Assembly (NCBI GenBank): GCA_963970005.1
Contig: CAXAMN010026694.1
Coordinates: 1,735,564 to 1,799,563 of the forward strand
Source: Durusdinium trenchii
Lineage: Eukaryota > Sar > Dinophyceae > Suessiales > Symbiodiniaceae
Direction: 5' to 3'
Length of the DNA stretch: 64,000 bases
The stretch's first letter is position 1. The number at the start of each line of letters is the position of its first letter. A program made the translations under genes and the position numbers. The notes beneath the pieces are model-generated. The model saw only the letters and a list, made by a program, of their open reading frames with translations. It had not been told where the DNA came from and searched no databases. Positions 43,041-52,200 of the stretch are shown here, piece after piece.

Positions 43041-43746
43041 GCTGCAATAGGCTCTTTCTATGTAATACGAGTGGAACGGTCAATCCAATTTATATATGTA
43101 TATATAGATACTGGCTGCGGTGGTGTGATGAAATGCTCACATTGGATGTTGAGGCTGTGGCTTGAGCTGGTTGCGAGGCATAGCGCCTGGGGTCCCAGCG
43201 GGAACAGAGCGAACTCGTTTTCTTCAACAGTGAAAGGATCAACATTTGGTTTGGAGCAGGCGGATCAGGTTCCAGACAATGTTTTAGATTCCAGAGGCAA
43301 GTCGGGAGGCTCCTGAATATGTGCTCGAGAATATCGAAATGCGCTTGTTGTGGATAGCACTGCTGTGACAATCGCTTGCAGATAAACATGAATACATGAA
43401 GCATGTTGTGAAGCCTCGAACATCGAAGAAGCATGTGTCATCAAGGCGGTCTCATGTGGAAGATCTGCAGGGCAGTGCTGATGGCTAAGCTTTCCCCTGC
43501 TGGGCAGTTGGAGAGAGTTGTCAACTCTTTGGCGGGGCATATACTTTCAACTGGATTTCAATCACACTGTGTTTGACAGTGCATTCTTGTGGGTCGGCAA
43601 AGGGAATGCAACTCAACTGCGTCCAGCAAGCTCTCCTTTTTGTAGGTTACCTCGCTGGACAACCATTTGCATCCTGCGCTGCAGGTGTGAGGAAGGGGTG
43701 GTTTTGTGGCTCCTTGCATAGAGAATAGAGTTCTAGATGATTTCAG

Positions 43747-43884
43747 AAGGGGGAAGCTAGTGTGTGTGTGTGTGTACCCCTTGTAATCACAGGGATTCCG
43801 TTGAATTGTTTTTTTCTTTTTAGCAGGGGGACCATCCATGTGCTGTGAGCGATGGTCCAACGAAGCGGCCACAGCACATGCGGA
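43747..43884 (+). CDS. Candidate exon fragment next to the assembly gap
   Basis: After the T-rich acceptor TTTTTCTTTTTAG (about 43810-43822) the frame reads AGGPSMCCERWSNEAATAHA up to the 10-N gap. The same WSNEAATAHA-encoding bases are repeated after the gap and continue DIWPDQPDVPACTL. The exon is probably real but duplicated by the assembly. A (TG)n tract lies at 43757-43775. Confidence 0.35.
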
Positions 43885-43894
43885 NNNNNNNNNN
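43885..43894. other. Assembly gap (10 N) flanked by identical sequence
   Basis: The 29 bases before the gap (TCCAACGAAGCGGCCACAGC ACATGCGGA) recur exactly after it. This is the signature of two overlapping contig ends placed side by side instead of merged. Confidence 0.97.
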
Positions 43895-43975
43895 TCCAAC
43901 GAAGCGGCCACAGCACATGCGGATATCTGGCCTGATCAGCCAGACGTACCTGCTTGTACCCTTAGGAAATGGTAT

Positions 43976-44982
43976 CCTAGGCCGGCGTGTGGCACCGCTG
44001 TCAAGTCAGTACGCATATCCATAAGTGTGTGTGTGTGTGTGGAGCGGTTTTGCTTCTCTTCAACGTGTATAATGAACCGCAACTGTTGCGGGCAGTCCCA
44101 AAAACTTGTTGGGAACTCCTCCGAAACTTTTTCAGACTTCAGGAAAGACATGACGTTAGTGGGGAGCGTGTCTTGCAATCATTGGAACGAAAGCTTCAGA
44201 GACAAGACTTCTTGTATTCCAACTGTTCGTACGGGAACCTGGACAGCACTGCTTGAAGGTACTCTTTGCTCTCTACAGCACTTGCTAAACATAGGATGGT
44301 GTAAGATTTGGGCCCACTACTTCAGGCCTTCTGCGCTTCCATGTGGAAAGTTCTTTTGACAAGATGGGAAAGACCATTTTGTGGTTGGTCTTCAATTCTA
44401 TGTCCATGTATTTAACATATTTCTTACATAGCCGGAGCTTCTGTGGGGCCAGAAGCAGTGTTGATTGAAAAGGCATAGTGTTTGCCGCTCGAACTGCACG
44501 AGCCAAGAGGCATCTTTGGGCTCCGATGGTGGTTGAGCTGGGGGAGGCAATGGGGGCTGTGTCGCATCGCATGTCTCCTACGTGCGGTCATTGTATGGGT
44601 GCGTCTACAACAGACATAAACATCCCTCCGGGTTGGACACATGAGGAAGTCACCCAAACCACAAAAACTTTATAAAAACCCCACATGGTTTATGTCAGTG
44701 GGTGTGATCGATGCACGGAGCCTGACTGTGTTCCCTACAAAACCCAGTGTTTTGTGGTAGAATTGACATGTTTTTTTCTTAATTCGGGGTCTCGTTTACT
44801 TGACTCGTTTTTTCGGAAAAGTTGAAAAAAGACATAGGAACTGCCGTCTTCACATGTCCTGAGACAGTTCTTTGGCAAACGAACGAAACCAGCCCCCCCA
44901 AACAAAAACCACGACTCCAAGGGTTTCACACACTCATGGATATGCGTACTGACTGGATAGCGGTGCCACCCGCCAGCCTAGG
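43976..44982. mobile_element. Probable non-autonomous element with 56-bp terminal inverted repeats
   Basis: Bases 43976-44031 (CCTAGGCCGGCGTGTGGCAC ...) and 44927-44982 are reverse complements with 5 differences in 56. They enclose about 0.9 kb and begin and end with CCTAGG. The inner ends pass into CA/TG repeats. This is the layout of a MITE-like DNA element or foldback element. A transposase is not visible inside. A protein-like frame inside at about 44041-44255 (VYNEPQLLRAVPKTCWELLR, then NFFRLQERHDVSGERVLQSL) could be an enclosed host exon or an element-derived piece. A flanking target-site duplication could not be separated from CCTAGG itself. Confidence 0.5.
44041..44257 (+). CDS. Candidate exon within the inverted-repeat element
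   Basis: Open frame of about 70 codons reading LLLFNVYNEPQLLRAVPKTC, WELLRNFFRLQERHDVSGER, VLQSLERKLQRQDFLYSNCS, ending at TGA about 44255. The amphipathic helical pattern is strong. A second frame (SQKLVGNSSETFSDFRKDMT) is also open. No family recognised. Confidence 0.35.
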
Positions 44983-45014
44983 TTAAAAAAACCTGAGTAA
45001 AACAAGGTGCAAAC

Positions 45015-45345
45015 GTTGGAGGCCATAGCTCTTAGGTTAGAGGCCATCGAAAGCAGGTTGAGAGGCCATCGCTAGTAGGTTAGAGACAAGAAACCACAAG
45101 ACAGAAAAGCGGTCAAAGTTGGAGGTCTTCGCACTTAGGTTGGAGGCCGTCGAAGGCAGGTTGAGGGGCCATCGCTAGTAGGTTAGAGACATGAAACCAC
45201 AAGACAGCAAAGCGGTCAAAGTTGGAGGTCTTCGCTCTTAGGTTGGAGGCCGTCGAAGGCAGGTTGGTTGGGGGCCCTCGCTAGTAGGTAACAAGAAACA
45301 CAAGACAAGCAAGACAGCAAAACAGCAAAAGTTGGGGGTCCATTC
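45015..45345 (+). repeat. 103-bp tandem repeat, three copies plus a partial fourth
   Basis: GTTGGAGGYCWTMGC starts at 45015, 45118 and 45221, a period of 103. Each unit contains AGGTTGGAGGCCGTCGAAGG, GGGGCCATCGCTAGTAGGTT and a CACAAGACAG tail. A degraded further unit begins at about 45327. Related single pieces (GGAGGCCATCGCT) occur at about 31315 and 46340-46395. Confidence 0.85.
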
Positions 45346-46685
45346 TAGTGGGTGGAGGCCAGAGTTCAGGTTAAAAACCCCTTACAAAGTTTGGAGGCCT
45401 ACCTGCAACCTATAGGGTAGCCTTAGAGGAAAACAGAAGGAAAGGCACCGACACACAAGTGTGTCGAGTACCATTTCCTCCTGTTTTCCTAAATAGGGAA
45501 CAGGTACGGAAGTTTGCGTCCAAACTTCCAGTCGATTTCCATAGCTTCATTGGCGTGACTAGGAAATCGACCGTCACGCCCCCTGTTCCACACCTTAAGG
45601 TTCCCTCTGACTCCAAGGGGTACACACACACACACACCTCTTGGCCTCTTGGTGTACATGTTATTGCAATGCTCGGGGAGAATCTGCTTCATTGGTAACC
45701 TCATTATGTTTTTCTCTACTTGCTTCCCCCACCAACACTGACTTGGTGCAAGTCTCACGTCCTTGTATCCTGCAGGGCGATCTGAGCTGAGTAGAGTGAC
45801 GACAAATGAAGCGGGGAACTTTTGAATATCCCCAGCCAACTGACTATTGTTTAGCCTTCCTTCCTCCAAAATAGGCTTGTCAGCCTGCTTGGGCCCCCGC
45901 AGGCGTCGCTATGCAGAATGGGATCACTTGATGACTGTTTCACCGCTTCAGGCTTCTGCACTTAATGCTGAAACCAGAGAGGTCAAGACCCTCAAGAACC
46001 TGAAGATCCGGATTTTCACACTCGGACCGGATTTTCCATTCTGCCGTGTGCATGCGTTCTGAGAATTTGTCTAGCATTTGCATACTCTTGATCTTTGAAC
46101 CCATGCTCACGCTCGGGCTTTGCTAGACTGTAATGCAGTCTGGAACACATATTTTGAGTTCTCTTTCAAACAGTCTTAGTGTACATTGGTAGGATCCTTG
46201 GCGGTGGGTTACCACATCGTGGTTGCAATGCATCGACCCAACTGGGTATTGGTGAGTGCACGGTGCTGCAAGAGTCATCGACCAGTGCACTTGAAGACTG
46301 AGACATGGAGGGGATGCAAAAAGGCTTGGAAATCAGATGCCTTTTGAGGCCATCGCTACTGCACTAGAATGAAGGCCATCGCTACTGGGTTGGAGGGGAT
46401 GCACAAATAAGCTTGGGGAAGCAGATGCCGTTTTGTCCCACCTTGTGGCAGAAACGGTCACGTGAAGCCATTTGGACAGAGGCTATGAAAGGTTGGAGGA
46501 CTATTCTTGCTGGCTTGCTGATGGTCAAGCAGCCCTTGGACTGAAGGGCACCTAGGGAACAGTAGAACGCCTTCCGTGCTTTGCGCCTGCACTGTTCGGA
46601 GCTCAGCAAGGTCAACTCATTCATTGCGTGTTTAGCTAGGCAACTAGTCGTTCGTTGCAGTTGGCACTCGGCCGGAATCCAGGCC
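45346..46685. other. Interval with weak coding trace
   Basis: A frame at about 45880-46055 reads RRRYAEWDHLMTVSPLQASA then LNAETREVKTLKNLKIRIFT. An AG at 45950-45951 could split it. It may be part of the gene preceding the dynein light chain, but no linkage was established. A (CA)n tract lies at 45620-45641. Confidence 0.3.
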
Positions 46686-47455
46686 ATGGCGCAAAACCAA
46701 GATGAGCAGAAGGCACAAGAGGCACGATTGAGTGAGGTTTATTCAACGCCTGTTTCGGCAAAATATAGTTCTTGTCATTCAGTCTACCACGATGTTCTTT
46801 TGTGCTTGACTGATTCAATGTATTTTCTTGTATTATCACAGCTTTTTTGGCAGTGTTTGTTGGGGGCAGGAGTACAAGGTACTTTGGGGTGCTGGGACCT
46901 AAGTGGCTCTGGGACCTAAGTGGAACTCCGAGACACCTAGAAGAGATGGGAATCTGAAGGCTTCCCATGCTTGCCACGTCCAGATTGCCGCTTTGGACGG
47001 GATAACTTCAGATGTAGCTGGAGAATCTGAGATGGTAAGGCCAAGATTCTATGGCCGGCAGACATGCCTGATGACATGCTCGAAGATGCTGCCTGGAGCT
47101 TTGGAGCTTGGAAGGGGCATTTGGAATGGTGTACATAGATGAATCTTGATGCCAAGGTGAAGGTCTCCATGAACGCGCTAGAAGAATTTGGAAGACAAGA
47201 GCAACAAGGCAACGGACGACTCGCTGCCTTAACATTGTGATACAACGTGAAGCAAGGTTCGTCCTTTCGCTTCACAGGCCCCACCATCGCGCAAAAGATC
47301 AAGCAGCACTTTGATGAGCAACACAAGCCGTGCCCAAGGGGCCAGAAGAGGCCTTTTTGTTTTTCAACATGATTTCTCTTGCAAGGTACTGGCATGTCAC
47401 GGTTGGAAAGAACTTCGGCTGTCACGCGGTCCATGAGAAGCAGCGCTTTGTTTGA
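46686..47455 (+). CDS. Dynein light chain, LC8 (DYNLL) type
   Basis: LC8 is a small homodimeric subunit of axonemal and cytoplasmic dynein and a general dimerisation hub. Exons read: 47032-47090 (GKAKILWPADMPDDMLEDA), 47157 to 47193 or 47208 (VKVSMNALEEFG), 47278-47329 (PTIAQKIKQHFDEQHKP), 47386-47455 (YWHVTVGKNFGCHAVHEKQR, then FV and TGA at 47453-47455). These align along the family pattern, with the WH.(I/V)G+NFG and HE signatures. The intron 47091-47156 is GC-AG. The next has a GC or GA donor. The last (47330-47385, 56 bp) is GT-AG. An ATG at 46686 opening MAQNQDEQKAQEARLSE may be the start in an upstream exon. Odd: the usual last about 14 residues (a beta strand with Gly-Gln and Leu-Leu-Phe) are absent. 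GTTTGAG at 47450-47456 could instead be a donor to an unseen final exon. Confidence 0.8.
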
Positions 47456-47953
47456 GTCTCAGCAAACTCAAAGGCCATTCAGGTTCTGACCTGCTTCTTG
47501 CTTTCCTGAGATCGCCAATTCAATGATGTGGCCCGCAGAACTTAGAGAAGCAATTACAGAACCAAACTGGTGAAAGGGGGCCCTTTCAACCAGCACTCTG
47601 CATTTTTCGGCACTGAGCTTTGCTAAGGAAAATATATTACTTTAGGGTTTGGCCTCAACTACCCCTTGCTACTGTACCAGCACACGTGCTTGAATTTGTG
47701 CAACTTGAAACGTGTATTGGCTTTGGATAGCTTTCGCCTTAGCCCCTTACGCTCCTTAGGAATGAATTCCTTTCACCTGAAATTCGGAGACTCAGACCTT
47801 CTGTGAACCAATAAAGCTACTAGTAACAAGTGCCTTACTAGTAGTAACAAGTGCCTTACTACTAGTATATAACAAGAAGCTATTAGAAACAATAACTAAT
47901 TGTATTTTGTATATTTACATCGCACGCATCGCAGCTGGACCTTCGAACATCCC
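47456..47953. other. Intergenic region with dispersed repeat
   Basis: No exon recognised. A reverse-oriented copy of the dispersed repeat (AAGCTACTAGTAACAAGTGC and two further units) lies at 47813-47890. I searched by eye for the missing C-terminal LC8 strand here and found none. Confidence 0.5.
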
Positions 47954-48728
47954 ATGGCCTTTCGGCTGCTGAGTGGCGAGCCGGTGAGCTGTGAGAGTGA
48001 GCTCGGGTGACTTGCTTCAACTTAGCTCGACACCGGTGCAGTTCCTGCCGTTCGCAGAAAGACGGAGTCGCGCCTGTGTCTCCCAAACCGGTTTGGTCTC
48101 CAGGTGTGATTGTTTGGTGATGCTTCACAGTTCATATTTCCATCACAGTTCATACAGATTCATACATGTCGTTTCAGGACCTATGGAAGCTCCATCGTCG
48201 TTGGTGAAGTACGTGCTGTGCTGGCACGACACCTATGCTTGGAGTTAGAGCGAGTGCAGCTGGTCTCCGTCGGTGCTTTGTTGGAGGCCATCAAAGACTT
48301 GGGCGTTGAAAGTTGCTCTTGAATCTGCTAGTGTGTGGCAGGACAATGACACACTTGTCATGGAAGACAGCTGCCGCCCGACAGATGACGTTGGCGTTCT
48401 GCAAGTTACCCCCTTGGGTGTTCTGGATTTTGGAGACATGCGGACTGAGCAACAGTGCTTGATGACTGCAGGGCTGTCAGATGCTGTGATTAGGCACAAG
48501 GCCTACCAGGGTACCAGAGAAGTGAATAAGTCACCGGAGACGCTCTGGAAACATTTGTCAGCATCAGCTTTAGCATTGGTTTGTAGCATTGGTTTTGCCG
48601 CCAGTGCTCTAAGGTATCACCGTACAGGTGATGCCGGATCCTTTGGAAGCCCAATTCGCCAGTGCCCTGGGCGTGGAGCACTTCACCGACCTTCTAAAGG
48701 CCGCGGCTGCAGTCCATTCCTTCTTTTA
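47954..48728 (+). CDS. Small multi-exon gene, possibly ubiquitin-like N-terminus
   Basis: ATG at 47954 opens MAFRLLSGEP, followed by a GT donor at 47984. Later pieces: an exon after TTCAG at about 48177 reads TYGSSIVVGEVRAVLARHLC then LELERVQLVSVGALLEAIKD; a piece after GGCAG at about 48341 reads DNDTLVMEDSCRPTDDVGVL; the last exon after ACAG at about 48625 reads VMPDPLEAQFASALGVEHFT then DLLKAAAAVHSFF and stops at TAA 48726-48728. A hydrophobic first strand with a Ser-Gly-Glu turn, followed by a helix, resembles ubiquitin-like folds, but this is weak. Internal junctions are not all resolved. It ends about 470 bp upstream of the giant retroelement frame. Confidence 0.4.
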
Positions 48729-48839
48729 AAAACTAACCTGGGGGTTAAACCGCTAGTGACTAGTTGGCTTGTAAGTAAGCTTTCGTAGTAAGCAACTAAG
48801 TAGTAGCCTTAAGTAGCTTCTTGAGCTTGGACACAGCAG

Positions 48840-48890
48840 GGCTCATGCTTCTTCAAGGGAGCCGGGAACTTCCTTGAAGAAGCCTGAGCC
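48840..48890. repeat. 19-bp inverted repeat (hairpin) upstream of the retroelement frame
   Basis: GGCTCATGCTTCTTCAAGG at 48840-48858 and CCTTGAAGAAGCCTGAGCC at 48872-48890 pair with one mismatch around a 13-base loop. In RNA this would be a strong stem-loop. It could belong to the untranslated leader or long terminal repeat of the element, or end the upstream gene. Confidence 0.75.
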
Positions 48891-48985
48891 TGAATGATTT
48901 GGCTCTGAGAATTGCGAGTGAAGACCATGAATGTCAATAGGGATGAGGTCCCAGTATAGTTGCTATACAGGTACATGCCATATAC

Positions 48986-48997
48986 TTTTGGCTCAAG
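48986..48997 (+). other. Spliced-leader-like 12-mer
   Basis: TTTTGGCTCAAG matches the last 12 bases of the conserved dinoflagellate spliced leader. A GCCAT, also part of the leader, lies 4 bases further upstream (48977-48981) with ATAC between. Relict leader sequences in dinoflagellate DNA are known from retroposed mRNAs. The position, 204 bases before the start codon of the giant frame, fits a transcript-derived leader, but chance is not excluded. Confidence 0.4.
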
Positions 48998-49200
48998 TGC
49001 CCAACCAGGTAAAAAGGAGCTTTAGCGCGCGAGCTTCATGTTGAACTAAGGGCTAGAACGGGGCCAGGGCACACTTTTCATCCGTTCGCAGGTTATCAGC
49101 CGTATCCAGACTCCTTTGAGCTGGGTACGAGCTACGGCCTTACACAACACCATCTAAACGCACACGCATCGGATAGATCAGTTACCCTCAGTCACTGAAG

Positions 49201-52200
49201 ATGGACCAATCCGACGCCAGCACTGCATCCTTTGGAGCAGCTGCTGCGGCCGCAGATCGGATGAGTGCATCCCACAACTCTAGTCCAGGTACGATCGAAG
49301 CGGAGACTCTGACAGTGGTGAGAGAAGTTGCGACAGGTAGAGCACGAAGTCGTTCCCCGTCAGCGCAATCGACACCACCGGGGGGGACACCGAGGTCAGG
49401 CCGTAGCCCTAGGGAGACAAGGAGGAGGACTGACACCGGAGCAGTGAGAGTGTTAGCATTGGAGGATGGGTCAACTGTACCAGTACCGTCGGACAGCGAA
49501 GCTGGAGATGGAGCAAGGGCAAGCACTGACAACCTACATCTAGCACGGGCCGATGGAGACCTCAATGCGAAGTGTGCACAACTACTTGCCGAAGTGCATA
49601 TGTTGAACCACCAAAACGCATGGATGGTCGAATGTGAGCAGAGACAGAACCAGATTATACAACACGAGACCGAAGTCCACGAAGTAGTGATGGCACACCT
49701 CGAAGAATGTTATGTCGAAGGATATGGAAATCAACGAAGAATCTCCCAACTTACAGAATCCAGAGACTGTTTGCTCTCAGCAGCACACGATTTGCAATAC
49801 CAGATTGACACTGATCGTGTGGCAATGCGGGATCGTCTCACCCAGTTAGGGGAGTACGCTGATCGCAACAGCGCAGAGATGGTTAGTCAAGTTGTGAACA
49901 TCGGCACGGAAGAGATCCAGGCTATATCGGCGGAAAGAGATCGAGCCGTAACCGAGGTCATGGCTACAATCGCGGATGCTGAGAACGTCAAGGATCTGTG
50001 TAGACAGGAGTTAGTTGGAATACAAAGACAGAGTGCCAGGAACAAACACGAATATGCTGAAGAGATGAAGATGAGGGAAGCAATGTATACAAGCAAGATC
50101 AAATGGTTATCAGAAGAGAATGAGGAGCTCAACAACCGATCTAATAATCAGGACAATTTCATCATGACCATCAGGGAGCAATTGAAGAAGGCGAACGAGG
50201 AGTTGACACAGGCGAGGATTCAAGGATCCGATCGACCGTCTCAACCATCCAACGCCGAACTCAAGAAAGCCGAAGTCAAGGTGAACATGTTGGAAGAAGA
50301 CATTCTACGTAAAGAGAGGATGCTGAAACGTCTTCAGGAAGAATTGATCGAATCAAGCGCAAGTGAAGCGCAACTGAAGGTCGCACTGAAGTTGAAACCA
50401 CCAGACATGGGATCAGAACCCAATGTGGAGAACGAAATGATGACCAAGCTTAGAGCGGAACTTGGACGTACCGAAAAGTCATTAAAGTCCGAGGAGAAAG
50501 AGGCAATGGAGTACTACGAAGGTATGATGCAGAACCAACAGGACATGATGGAATTCGAAGCGCACGCAGCACGGCTCAGAGATGAGAGGAATAAGTACCG
50601 GAGGAGGTACGAAGAGGAGCGCTTGAATGCTGAGAATGCAGCCGCAACCGAGCATGGTGCCGCTTCATCCTCCAGCTCAGGTGGCTCCAAGATATCTCGG
50701 AAGGAACACGAGAAGATCAACATCCCTGCATGGCCCAAGATACACGACCTGGAGGTTTGGAAATCCCAGGTTGTAGCGGCAGTCGTGACGGCATCGGGCG
50801 ACGAAAGACAAGAAGACTGGATCCAGTGGCTCTCGGATGCCTTCAGATCACCGTACGACCCATTTCTGCTCGAGACATCAGGCGAAGCAAGATTCGCTAG
50901 CATAGACGCTAAGCTAGGTATCACCCTACATACGATCATCCACGCAGCAGGTGAGAGATCTCATGACGTACAACTGAAGGTGAGGCAGATGATGCAGAGA
51001 CGTGCGAGAGGCACAACTCCTGGAATGGTCAAGGGACGAGAAATGTTAGCGTTGATCGTCGATAGCTTCCGGAGTGCCGACAACGTCGATGTGATGTATG
51101 CATCCAAGCACTTATTCGATCTAAAGTTCCCTGGGGATAATCAACTATCCAGATTCCTTGGACAGTGGGATGAGATCATATCAGGTATGGATGCGGATGA
51201 CATGCTTCCTGACAAAGCACTCCGCAACCTGCTTTGGGACAAGATTAAGGATTCCAAAGTTATGGCGTTAGACTTGTCCGTGTACGACAACATGTTGGAT
51301 AAGGATCCGGATAAGACCTACCAGAGGTTACGAGAGATCATGGCGAAGTGGATACGGAAATCAATCGAGACCACAAACAAGAAAGAAAGGGAAAAAGCTT
51401 TTGGGAACCTCGTGAAAGCCACACCAGCGGCGGAGAAGAAGGACCCTAAAGCGAAACCCAAGAATACCAAGGCCGATCCACCGAAGCATGACGCCGCTCC
51501 AGTACTTCCTCAGGCTAATCCGAAGGACCACAACAAGAAGGACAAGAAGCAGGATCGTGGAAGATCAACCACGAAGAGCCCAAAGGGGGATCGTGGCAGG
51601 TCAGCGACTCCAGCAGATACGTCCAAGATAGGATGCGCCTTCCACTTCCATGGGAAAAACGGATGTTCTAGAGGAGACAAATGCAAGTTTAGTCACCAAG
51701 AGAAGCACAAAAGTTCTGCTAAGAAACCAGAAAGCCTCAAGGGTGACAGATCAAAGAGTCCTGGTGGCAGGAGCAGTAGCCCTAAGCCAATGAAGGATCA
51801 GGTCTGTTGGAATTGGCAGAAAGGATCGTGCAAGTTCGGGGACAAATGTCGACGTCAGCATCACGCTGCTCCTGCTACAAAACAAGAAGCTAAAGGCAAA
51901 GCCAAGCCCAAACCGGCTGCGCCAGCCTTCATGCTTTGCGGAGACATCGAGAGTGATGGCGAGGACGTGCAACCCGCACTTCCCAACGTACAACAAGGTA
52001 AGCTGGCGCTTCGCTTTAAAGTCAGATTTGATGACCGGGCGAATGTGACCACGTTTACCTGCGATCCTGGTAACGAGCTAAACACCCGTCCCCTCAGGAA
52101 GAAGAAGAGTGAGGTGCAGAAGGTGGATACCGAGCTCATTTCATCGTTGAGAGCCCTCAGAGTGAGCAATATAGCTGCGCGAGTAGCACACGCCAAAGGT
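49201..52200 (+). other. Gag-like region with coiled coil and two CCCH zinc fingers
   Basis: Residues about 120-480 are rich in E, K, Q and L with coiled-coil pattern (EYAEEMKMREAMYTSKIKWL). A helical block follows (about 490-740: INIPAWPKIHDLEVWKSQVV, FLGQWDEIISGM) resembling a copia Gag (UBN2-like) core. Two fingers then read C-x9-C-x5-C-x3-H (812-832) and C-x7-C-x5-C-x3-H (869-887), embedded in basic Ser/Pro/Arg-rich sequence. Standard retroelement Gag carries CCHC knuckles at this place. CCCH fingers typically bind single-stranded RNA, so they probably take over genome-RNA binding. Confidence 0.7.
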
